A stretch of DNA of 64,000 nt from Tachypleus tridentatus. Its lineage: Eukaryota > Arthropoda > Merostomata > Xiphosura > Limulidae. Numbering within the stretch: the first letter of the stretch is position 1; every line of letters starts with the position of its first letter. Below, piece by piece: positions 60,301-64,000 of the stretch. A program made the position numbers and the translations under genes. Where the stretch lies: assembly GCF_004210375.1 (NCBI RefSeq), contig NC_134834.1:157685290-157749289 (forward strand), given 5' to 3'. The notes under the pieces were generated by a model that was not told where the DNA came from, searched no databases, and saw only the letters and a program-made list of their open reading frames with translations.

Positions 60301-61595
60301 CTTTATAAAATAGAAGTAGTTGCTCTGATTTTCAAACAAGGTTAGAATATAGAAAAGTTAGTATATAGTTACACAAATTATACACAGTGTAAACGATCTA
60401 GCTGTTGAATCATAAGGATAATAAGAAACACAAATCAGATTGGTGTTGGAAAGCAGTTAGTTCATGGATTTTAGGACTTTATAATAAGAAATTATTTCGT
60501 CACAAAACTAATTCAGTATACAAATAAACGCAGAAAGTGAGAACTCTAAGTTCATAGTCTCAACGAAAAGTAATGAGGGTCTGATCCAGTCTGGTGTTTA
60601 GGGCACTTGTTTGTTTGTTTGTTTTGCATTTCGCGCAAAGTTACTCCAGGGCTATCTGCGCTAGCCGTCCTTAATTTAGCAGTGTAAGACTAGAGGGAAG
60701 GCAGCTAGTCATCACCACCCACCGCCAACTCTTGGGCTACTCTTTTACCAACGAATAGTGGGATTGACCGTCACATTATAACGCCTCCACGGCTCGGAGG
60801 GCGAACATGTTTGGTGCGACCGGGATTCGAACTCGCGACCCTCGGATTACGAGTGGAACGCCTTAATACGCTTGGCCATGCAGGGCCTTTAGGGCACTTG
60901 ATTCGCAATCTTGGACAGCTAACGCAGGAAACTGTCGAATAACTCTGCGCGAGATTTACCGAAACATAAAAACAATGCTAGGAATACTAAATGTCAGTTT
61001 ATCATATTATTCTGAATTGTTCTTTACCTATATTTATAAGAATTTACTCACTTTTCATCGCCCAAGACTTTAGCTTTCGGACAGCAAACGCTGTTTTTAA
61101 CAAACTAGAATAGCAAGGACCAGATAACTCAATAGTAGAAAACATCCGTATTATGTTGGGAAGGAACTGCTTCAAGATAGAATTGATCATTTCTTTCATT
61201 CTTTTTTCAATGTTCAACCACGGGTGCGTGAATGTTTTTGTCGTCACTTCCGGAGCTAGAGAGAAGTCAACGTTTCTCGATGTTTTACGCATTTTCTGCA
61301 ACCTAATTATTCTCTTTGTTGGGCTTATGATGTCTCTCTCTGTTGTATTTACCAGGTTTCTCTCTGTTGGGTTTGTGATTTCTTCTGTTGAGTTTCTGAT
61401 GTCTTTTTCGGCTGATTTTGTGTCTTTTTGTGACAATGTCACGAGATTTTTACCCGATAAATTGTTTCCAATGTCTGACAGCAAATATGGATGAACTAAA
61501 TAGGTTGTATTAGCTGCTTCCGTGGCTGTATATAAACAGAATAAAACTAAAAACCAGGAGATTTTAGTCAAACATAACATGCTATAACGATCCAT
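39062..61595 (-). CDS. nrf-6-like: Gene A: complete NRF-6-like multi-pass membrane acyltransferase, 15 exons
   Basis: Spliced coding sequence: join of 61595-61052, 55838-55642, 53682-53568, 52966-52882, 51080-50974, 50698-50528, 49138-49045, 48043-47951, 47588-47423, 45753-45674, 44558-44442, 43757-43637, 40320-40134, 40002-39860, 39301-39062 (minus strand). All junctions are GT-AG, phases agree, and the sum is 2460 bases (819 residues plus stop). Order: signal peptide (about 1-27), Ser/Thr-rich octad repeats (about 60-98), NRF domain with conserved cysteines (about 150-315), then an acyltransferase-3 domain of roughly ten or more membrane segments with HGIR (His near 382). C. elegans NRF-6/NDG-4 relatives act in lipid and yolk transport and drug uptake; most arthropod members have no known substrate. 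I infer a plasma- or endo-membrane acyl transfer role, substrate unknown. Gene B is its tandem paralog. Confidence 0.9.
39860..40002 (-). CDS. nrf-6-like: Gene A exon 14: acyltransferase-3 GRLSYLCYLIHP segment
   Basis: It encodes LLSWKPFIVLGRLSYLCYLI and then HPVIIYVRAG. L-S-Y-x-x-Y-L-x-H is the C-terminal signature of the family. Acceptor TTTTCCATAG; the donor CAG|GTATTT is weak but in phase 0. Confidence 0.91.
40134..40320 (-). CDS. nrf-6-like: Gene A exon 13: two transmembrane helices
   Basis: It reads LVVALGWVITTVSCSAVVFG, a loop YDWHNG, then a second helix around FTLGVAWITCACMYG. Acceptor TTTCAATTTCAG, donor GGAG|GTAAGT, phase 1. Confidence 0.91.
40465..40580 (-). mobile_element. SINE family 3 copy in gene A intron 12
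   Basis: Reverse orientation: ttgtttgtaatatagcacaa, cacaatagcatatctacgtt, cacgagtatcgaaacac. Confidence 0.6.
40840..40995 (+). mobile_element. SINE family 1, worn copy in gene A intron 12
   Basis: ccctctcagtcgtgagacta, tggtcaaatccaccatttgt, tggtaaagagtaacttaaaa follow the family order with heavy divergence. Confidence 0.5.
41498..41880. repeat. 43-bp minisatellite, about 9 copies, in gene A intron 12
   Basis: Units begin acccagtacctcaacatggt with small variants (atatgtacctcagtctta). The short open frames across it come from the repeat. Confidence 0.95.
41924..42412 (-). other. 162-codon open frame in gene A intron 12, same strand
   Basis: A long Ser/Thr-rich frame (for example FTNSVTSVSHISTLTKHFHI) without an ATG; it opens at a GTG after a TAA. 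Acceptor-like sites inside it (CTTCTTCCAG, TTTATGCAG) are not in the phase 0 that exon 12 needs. No family is recognised. It could be chance, a transposon scrap or an unannotated exon. Confidence 0.25.
42632..42740. repeat. 36-bp tandem repeat, three copies
   Basis: Units agtgttgaaaaataaaaata plus agcgtgatttatgttt, nearly identical, in gene A intron 12. Confidence 0.93.
42869..42971 (+). mobile_element. SINE family 1, central fragment
   Basis: ttggtaaaagagtaacccta, agttggcggtaaatggtgat, actgctaaattagggacggc. Head and tail are missing. Confidence 0.75.
43384..43505 (-). mobile_element. SINE family 3 copy, well preserved
   Basis: Reverse orientation: aaacacaaagctacacaatg, cccaccacgggtatcgaaac, gcagacataccgctgagcc. 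It lies 130 bp from exon 12 of gene A. Confidence 0.8.
43637..43757 (-). CDS. nrf-6-like: Gene A exon 12: acyltransferase-3 PYTHLGPFCIGL segment
   Basis: It encodes TFVEMGSYIHMQPYTHLGPF and then CIGLTTGYLLL. The P-Y/W-x-R/H-x-x-P-F/Y pattern before a glycine-rich helix is a family landmark. Acceptor AATTTTCAG, donor CCA|GTAAGT, phase 0. Confidence 0.9.
44442..44558 (-). CDS. nrf-6-like: Gene A exon 11: acyltransferase-3 transmembrane segment
   Basis: It encodes WPRMGFGLITFGILSSW, a helix that continues to WNGFHPSVV. Acceptor TTCCACCAG; the donor is GTAATA, weaker than consensus. Phase 2 out. Confidence 0.87.
44817..45030 (+). mobile_element. SINE family 1 copy in gene A intron 10
   Basis: cgtggcatgggcaggtgatt, gaggattcgaatcttggtt, tcccactattcgttggtaaa. 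The 3' tail is cut off after cttacacagccg. Confidence 0.75.
45674..45753 (-). CDS. nrf-6-like: Gene A exon 10: acyltransferase-3 WYLAADMQ segment
   Basis: It reads CLTPYWYLAADMQLYLISP and continues as a hydrophobic helix. W-Y-L-A-x-D-M-Q is a strong family signature. Acceptor TTTATTGTAG, donor GTAGGT, phase 2. Confidence 0.92.
45880..47148. other. Gene A intron 9, no feature recognised
   Basis: AT-rich DNA with one short plus-strand open frame (45978-46178) that resembles nothing known. Confidence 0.5.
47149..47345. repeat. 68-bp tandem repeat, three copies, in gene A intron 9
   Basis: Units gttaaacaagaggcctaacc, then gagtacgtaaaatataactc. The third unit is more diverged. It ends about 80 bp before the exon 9 donor. 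Confidence 0.9.
47423..47588 (-). CDS. nrf-6-like: Gene A exon 9: acyltransferase-3 segment with CRNTWWANMFY
   Basis: The split Arg is followed by LTPPMMLVTSLMFILPLI (membrane), then SSGPFWNSV and CRNTWWANMFYFSNF, a recognisable family block. Acceptor TTTATTTAAG, donor ACA|GTAAGT, phase 0. Confidence 0.9.
47951..48043 (-). CDS. nrf-6-like: Gene A exon 8: acyltransferase-3 loop
   Basis: It encodes GVTLVYTTVKKQKG and then LVRYVIHRYLR. The basic loop plus the HRYLRLTP junction with the next exon is typical of the family. Acceptor TATTTTTAG, donor GTAAAT, phase 2. Confidence 0.88.
48570..48612 (+). mobile_element. SINE family 2 tail fragment
   Basis: actcagcagatagaccaagg, then tggttttgctataac. 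Confidence 0.5.
49045..49138 (-). CDS. nrf-6-like: Gene A exon 7: acyltransferase-3 segment
   Basis: It reads GLVHLQHAVKDVSF and then LVQVDSFFFLT, matching the family's VDTFFFLSG helix. Acceptor TATTACAG, donor CTCAC|GTGAGT, phase 2. Confidence 0.88.
49455..49700 (+). mobile_element. SINE family 1 copy in gene A intron 6
   Basis: Clear head with box B gggttcgaatccccg, central domain and tail tttgcgcgaaattaaaaaa. The first bases of the head are changed. Confidence 0.87.
50094..50117. repeat. 24-bp perfect palindrome in gene A intron 6
   Basis: Centred on ctgatatcag with arms aagtacc/ggtactt. It may be chance or the core of a worn inverted repeat. Confidence 0.6.
50528..50698 (-). CDS. nrf-6-like: Gene A exon 6: acyltransferase-3 HGIR motif
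   Basis: It contains FSFYTNGKQLLNT, then LHGIRFFTMAWIILAHTYIM. The HGIR histidine is the residue usually treated as catalytic in acyltransferase-3 proteins. The donor is ACA|GTGGGT (phase 1), chosen over later GTs because only it matches the phase of exon 7. Confidence 0.9.
50974..51080 (-). CDS. nrf-6-like: Gene A exon 5: first transmembrane helix
   Basis: It reads CLLGALLLLVISGTILDLW, a membrane helix, followed by a polar KQHQHALDPQQ linker. The acceptor TTATCAG follows a phase 2 intron and the donor is CAGG|GTGAGT, phase 1. It leads into the acyltransferase-3 domain. Confidence 0.9.
52656..52881. repeat. 22-bp minisatellite, about 10 copies, abutting the exon 4 donor of gene A
   Basis: The unit on the plus strand is aaaactgtaaataactactt plus ac, with a variant ending gctcttac. 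On the coding strand each unit contains TTTTGTAAGTAG and TTATTTACAG, a copy of the real donor and an acceptor-like sequence. Gene B has no such array at the matching place. Confidence 0.93.
52882..52966 (-). CDS. nrf-6-like: Gene A exon 4: end of NRF domain
   Basis: This 85-base exon encodes LHVSVPHCDVK and ends EQIGV, with phase 1 in and phase 2 out. It was recognised by comparison with gene B exon 4 (shared VSVP.CDVK and EQIGV) and by the phase gap between exons 3 and 5. Its donor, GTTTT|GTAAGTAG, runs straight into a 22-bp minisatellite that repeats the donor. Confidence 0.87.
53568..53682 (-). CDS. nrf-6-like: Gene A exon 3: NRF domain, CLPSTC motif
   Basis: In-frame reading gives ILGDFAESAHLL and then ALCLPSTCTDEDV; the C-x4-C element is typical of NRF proteins. 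Acceptor GATGTAG, donor ACGG|GTAAGG, phase 1. It matches gene B exon 3 exactly in length (115 bases) and phase. Confidence 0.92.
53930..54196 (+). mobile_element. SINE family 1 copy, diverged, in gene A intron 2
   Basis: gagcgttcaacatataatct, ccggttgatatccccgtc, aaagttggcggtgtgtggtg, tttacgcaaaagtaaaaaca. Confidence 0.75.
54434..54507 (+). pseudogene. tRNA-Pro(AGG)-like pseudogene
   Basis: gttggtctaagggcatgatt, then tttaggaggcgagaggt and gagttcaaatcccgg follow the animal tRNA-Pro pattern closely, with a TTTAGGA anticodon loop. The anticodon stem 5' side and the acceptor stem no longer pair, so it is probably not functional. It differs from the SINE heads. Confidence 0.6.
54540..54650. other. 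Intron 2 block of gene A conserved with gene B
   Basis: cgattcgcgttgtggtgatt and the following aaataccagaa match gene B intron 2 at 5188 with few differences, then similarity fades. Confidence 0.5.
55085..55200 (-). mobile_element. SINE family 3 copy, worn
   Basis: Reverse orientation: cacacactgagcatattacg, aaagagttaaacccgtat, acttatcgctaatccactt. Confidence 0.45.
55642..55838 (-). CDS. nrf-6-like: Gene A exon 2: NRF domain core
   Basis: The acceptor TTTCCTCAG joins the split codon of LDASGKITSG. The family hallmarks GSYDQCL and KYCFLE follow, ending at DPRLQDT with donor GTAGGT, phase 0. It is two codons shorter than the matching exon of gene B. Confidence 0.92.
56540..56853 (-). mobile_element. 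SINE family 1 copy interrupted by a Penelope-like tail
   Basis: The central domain is normal up to cctcagattac. About 70 foreign bases (with aaggtcgaaactttgttcga) follow, and then only the last part of the head, aacatgccgggcc. The foreign piece shares gagaaaatattttacg and tttcgacctt with the tail fragment at 19145-19230. Confidence 0.75.
56880..56985 (-). mobile_element. SINE family 3 copy
   Basis: Reverse orientation: aagcgcaaagttacacgatg, ggctatctgtgccctggcc. It is adjacent to the broken family 1 copy. Confidence 0.65.
57243..57355 (-). mobile_element. SINE family 3 copy
   Basis: Reverse orientation: ttagcacaaagctacaccat, ggctatctgtgctttgccca. The box B complement is altered (cgggaaacgaaatg). 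Confidence 0.7.
57563..57994. mobile_element. hAT-type MITE split by a SINE
   Basis: Inverted ends cagtggttcccaac and gttgggaatcactg, a type common in non-autonomous hAT elements. Flanks ttctaagc and atgtaagc look like a worn 8-bp target duplication. A younger SINE sits 19 bp inside the left end. Confidence 0.75.
57582..57857 (+). mobile_element. SINE family 1 copy nested in the hAT MITE
   Basis: The perfect 11-bp duplication cccaacgaggg flanks it. Full head (anticodon-like CGT), central domain and AAACAACAACAA tail. Confidence 0.93.
58075..58195 (-). mobile_element. SINE family 3 copy
   Basis: Reverse orientation: gaagttaagcacaaagcttc, cacgggcatcgaaacccgat, gtaccactgtgccatt. Confidence 0.72.
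58248..58520 (+). mobile_element. SINE family 1 copy, full length
   Basis: gcccagcatggccaagtgtg, gcggattcgaatcccggtc, then the central domain and gcgcgaaattcaaaacaaac. Confidence 0.88.
58817..58860 (+). mobile_element. SINE family 1, 3' end only
   Basis: ggccctcgtgtagctttgtg, then cggaattgaaaaacaaacaa. Confidence 0.65.
59025..59215 (-). pseudogene. Tc1/mariner-type transposase HTH fragment
   Basis: One minus frame reads FDSQGYSIRKVTPRLRISVG, then DVCKTLKRVLDYVCNRNGQS and ends VKYLVCSL before TGA. Q-G-Y-S-I-R-K-V followed by I-S-V-G-x-V-x-K-T-L is the paired HTH typical of Tc1/mariner relatives. No catalytic domain or ends were found. Confidence 0.6.
59403..59500 (-). mobile_element. SINE family 3 copy
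   Basis: Reverse orientation: tttgtttgtttgtttgtggt, ctcaccatgggtatcgagac, caggtttctagcattattaa. Confidence 0.65.
59573..59670 (+). mobile_element. SINE family 3 copy, inverted relative to its neighbour
   Basis: ttacaacgctagaaaccgaa, ttttgattcccgtggtgggc, agaacacaaataacccattc. Confidence 0.65.
59890..60600. other. Gene A intron 1, no feature recognised
   Basis: AT-rich. No conserved block with gene B intron 1 was noticed. Confidence 0.45.
60610..60887 (-). mobile_element. SINE family 1 copy with perfect target duplication
   Basis: Flanked by the 13-bp duplication tttagggcacttg. All family blocks are intact; it is among the youngest-looking copies. It lies in gene A intron 1, 160 bp from exon 1. 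Confidence 0.94.
61052..61595 (-). CDS. nrf-6-like: Gene A exon 1: signal peptide, octad repeats, start of NRF domain
   Basis: The start is the ATG of MDRYSML; upstream in this frame there is only a GTG and then a TAG. A hydrophobic signal peptide ends near ATEA. A Ser/Thr/Glu/Arg-rich stretch with NST and NTT sequons follows (about residues 60-98). A conserved block then begins the NRF domain (LSGPCYSSLLKT, then KLKSWAMK). The donor is AAAA|GTGAGT, phase 1. Confidence 0.88.
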
Positions 61596-62149
61596 CACTA
61601 ACCACACAGTCTAAAAGTCGATGTTTACCGGACGAAGTTAATAGATATTTGAGTTGGCACTAGTAAGAGAAAGCTTTATTAACATATACACCACTGAGAA
61701 ACGTATCTTGTTCATCGAAAAAAATAACCAGATGACCTTCAATGTGTTACGTTCGGAAATTCCCAAATATTTTAATGACTCGCTGATAACTCGAAAAATT
61801 AAAAAAGTAACCAGAGTTGTCGTATATTAAATACGCAACCAGATTTCTCTATCACGTTAAATATATTTTCTAATACCTTGAAAATAATCACGTGCATTTC
61901 TATAGTTTAAACTAAATTTATAATGGCGTGTGTACTGCAGGCAATATACCTACTTCTTCTTTAAAAGTTTCTATTATGTAGAAAGTCCAAATGTCATGTT
62001 TATAGTTTATTCCAGTCCTTTCCTAAGGCAACTTTTCTAATAAAATTAGAAAGACTCTAGGACAGTCAAATAATATTTATGTATCTCACACTATTGCTTC
62101 ACATGACGTGCTACATGTGCTGAATGATATATTGCCTTTTTTCTATGGC
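61596..62149. promoter_or_regulatory. Probable promoter region of gene A
   Basis: The sequence between the start codon and the first SINE has no open frame. Apart from the AAGGTCA half-site nothing is certain. A TTAATAAAG on the coding strand near 61680 could serve as a weak TATA element. Confidence 0.35.
61733..61741 (-). promoter_or_regulatory. AAGGTCA nuclear-receptor half-site upstream of gene A
   Basis: On the coding strand it reads TGAAGGTCA, 138 bp before the ATG. The same element at nearly the same distance precedes gene B, and the flank AATGTG is also shared. Extended AAGGTCA half-sites are bound as monomers by FTZ-F1/SF-1, ERR and HR3/ROR-type receptors. Binding here is inferred. 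Confidence 0.4.
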
Positions 62150-62407
62150 TCTGCATGGCTAGGTGGTTAAAGCACTCGACTTTAATCCGAGGGAAGAAGT
62201 TTCGAATCCCCGTCACATAAAAAAATGTTTGTTTTTTCAGTCGTGGGGTGTTATAATGTGACGGTCAATCCCACGATTCGTTGGTAAAAGAGTAGCCCAA
62301 GAGTTGGCGGTGGATAATGATGACTAGATGCCTTCCCTCTAGTCTTGCATGTCTAAATCAGGGACGGCTAGTGCAGATACCTCTCGTGTAGCGTTGCGCA
62401 AAATTCG
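62150..62407 (+). mobile_element. SINE family 1, upstream unit of a head-to-tail dimer
   Basis: Head ctgcatggctaggtggttaa, box B tttcgaatccccgtc, central domain, ending at gttgcgcaaaattc without an A/C-rich tail. The next copy begins at once. Confidence 0.85.
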
Positions 62408-62685
62408 ACCCGGCATGGCCAGATGGGTTAAGGCGTTTGACTCGTAATCTGAAGGTCGCGGGTTCGAATCCCTGTCGCATCAAACATGCTTGCCTTTTCA
62501 GTCGTGGGGGCGTTATAATGTGACGGTCAATCCCACAATTCGTTGGTAAAAGACTAGGTCAAGAGTTGGCGGTGGATGATGATGACTAGATGCCTTCCCT
62601 CTTGTCTTACATGTCTAAATTAGGAATGGCTAGTGCAAATAGCTCTCGTGTAGCTTTGAGCGAAATACAAAAAAAAAAAAAACCA
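62408..62685 (+). mobile_element. SINE family 1, downstream unit of the dimer
   Basis: It starts gacccggcatggccagatgg and ends with a long A run. It shares the unusual ggtggat(a/g)atgatgact variant with the upstream unit, so the two are closely related. Confidence 0.88.
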
Positions 62686-62737
62686 AACCAAGCCTTTTCT
62701 CTTAGAATTCCATCAATACAAATAGTGCAGCTTTGTT

Positions 62738-62868
62738 TTGCAAGCCCACTCCTAGTACAGCGGTATGTTTCCGGATTTACAACGCTAAAATCAGGGGTTC
62801 GATTCCCCTCGGTGTACTCAGCAAATAGCCCGATGTGGCTTTGCTATAAAGAAACATACATAGTTGTT
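62738..62868 (+). mobile_element. SINE family 2 copy, well preserved
   Basis: cctagtacagcggtatgttt, ggggttcgattcccctcgg, agcaaatagcccgatgtggc, then ctttgctataaagaaacat. Confidence 0.82.
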
Positions 62869-62869
62869 C

Positions 62870-63640
62870 AACAAGGCAATCAACAGTTTTAAGTAAAAAT
62901 AGATCAATCAGAACCAGTTCCTACTGCACCTCACACTGGAACTTCGATGCATTAATCAAAGTAATATCTAGGCTGTGAATCACAAGATAAATGTCGGTAA
63001 TTACAGTTCCACATAATGATCTTCCACACTTTTTACCTTAAAGAACTATAAAAACAAAAGTTTTGAATTAAATTCTGTAATAGAAACTTTTTGGATTACT
63101 GCCCATCCGTGAAATCCAGTCTACTTTTCAATTAAAACTGTCAATGATGCATTTTACGCTTATGCATGATTTTGACTGAAAGTTCGATAGCTTATTTGAA
63201 CTGAGAAGTAAATTGTTTTTATTATTATTGGACCAATATTTTCTAATCAGGATATTATGTGCAGTGTATGTACAGGTGGTATAAAATATTTTAACACTAT
63301 TTAAGAAATATATTCCTTTTTGAAGGTCTGTAAGAAACTTTAATTGCAGCATCTTGGTTGCAAATGTTTTTATTATCCTAGGCATTTTCTGTGTCTTTCT
63401 GTTAAAATACCACTCAACATTTGAATTTTCTATCTTGTTAGAATCCTTTGTGTAGCTGAAATTCATTGCCAATCTTGTAACCTTGTTCTATTAAATAACT
63501 ACCAACGTTAATTACAACAGCTAAGCTTAAATCAATGAACCAAAGTATATTCCATAATCTTTTCCGAAGGTTCCACAAGGAAGATAAAATATTTAGATCA
63601 CTTCTTGGAATTTATTTATTAGAAAATAGTTTTCTCCTCT
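62870..63640. other. 5' flank of gene A, no feature recognised
   Basis: No exon was recognised. The 114-codon minus frame at 63128-63472 is Lys/Asn-rich and looks like AT-rich chance sequence. Confidence 0.45.
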
Positions 63641-64000
63641 TTCTATGCCATACATTTCAAACCTAAAGCTTATCTTACAGATTTCACATCCATAGTTTTG
63701 ATCAAAACTTCAAGTCCACTTATACAGATACATCAAACATTTTAATTTGATCATCAAATACTTAAAATCTGTAGCCTACAGCGAATGGCTCAAAATCGTA
63801 GCCTACACCAAATATCTCAAACCCACAGTATACACCAAACATTTCTAAATGATTTCAAAATAATTTCAAAATAATCTCAAACCCGGAGTAAACTGCATAA
63901 TTCCATTCTAAAGTCTACGCCTTACATTTCAAACCCATTGTGAACTAAATATTTCATGTGTATATTCTTCACTGTATAATTCAAATCCATAGTTTTATCC
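63640..64000. repeat. Degenerate repeat, about 30-bp period, cut by right edge
   Basis: Motifs like atttcaaacccatagt, gtagcctaca and accaaatatctcaaaccca recur at roughly 30-bp spacing with heavy divergence. Confidence 0.45.

Noticed and set aside
1-64000. A new defence or biosynthetic gene system
   Set aside because: Apart from the two acyltransferase genes, every other coding-like stretch is a transposon relic or unrecognised and isolated.

Overview
The window is AT-rich eukaryotic DNA, most likely from a chelicerate and probably a horseshoe crab. The evidence is short phase-conserved exons in multi-kilobase introns, and more than forty copies of tRNA-headed SINEs of the kind I associate with horseshoe crab loci. 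The species call is an inference from the repeats and is less certain than the gene calls.

The real genes are two tandem, same-strand (minus) copies of a nose-resistant-to-fluoxetine (NRF-6)-like membrane acyltransferase. Gene A (61595 down to 39062) can be assembled exon by exon from the sequence: 15 exons, 819 codons, all splice phases compatible, with signal peptide, Ser/Thr-rich octad-repeat ectodomain, cysteine-bearing NRF domain and a multi-pass acyltransferase-3 domain with the HGIR motif. Gene B (13291 down to at least 4071) shows only exons 1-4, with the same intron phases (1, 0, 1, 2). Its acyltransferase exons are not found in the remaining 4 kb, so it either continues past the left edge or is truncated. 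Both genes carry an AAGGTCA nuclear-receptor half-site at nearly the same distance (136 and 138 bp) upstream of the start codon.

Layout: 1-1173 is a 73-bp satellite array cut by the window edge. 1174-13291 is gene B, whose intron 1 holds a 967-bp Tigger/pogo-like transposon. 13292-39061 is intergenic DNA full of SINEs, with a 107-bp tandem array, a 78-bp palindromic MITE, a Penelope-like element 3' part with a GIY-YIG domain (about 31930-32768), mariner-type relics, and two copies of a dispersed repeat of about 800 bp. 39062-61595 is gene A, with minisatellites in introns 4, 9 and 12 and SINEs in several introns. 61596-64000 is its upstream flank, with a SINE dimer and a degenerate repeat.

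I see no new multi-gene system. The most interesting points are the minisatellite that multiplies the exon-4 splice donor of gene A, the fast-evolving glycosylatable octad repeat, the matched promoter element, and three SINE families that share one 3' tail.
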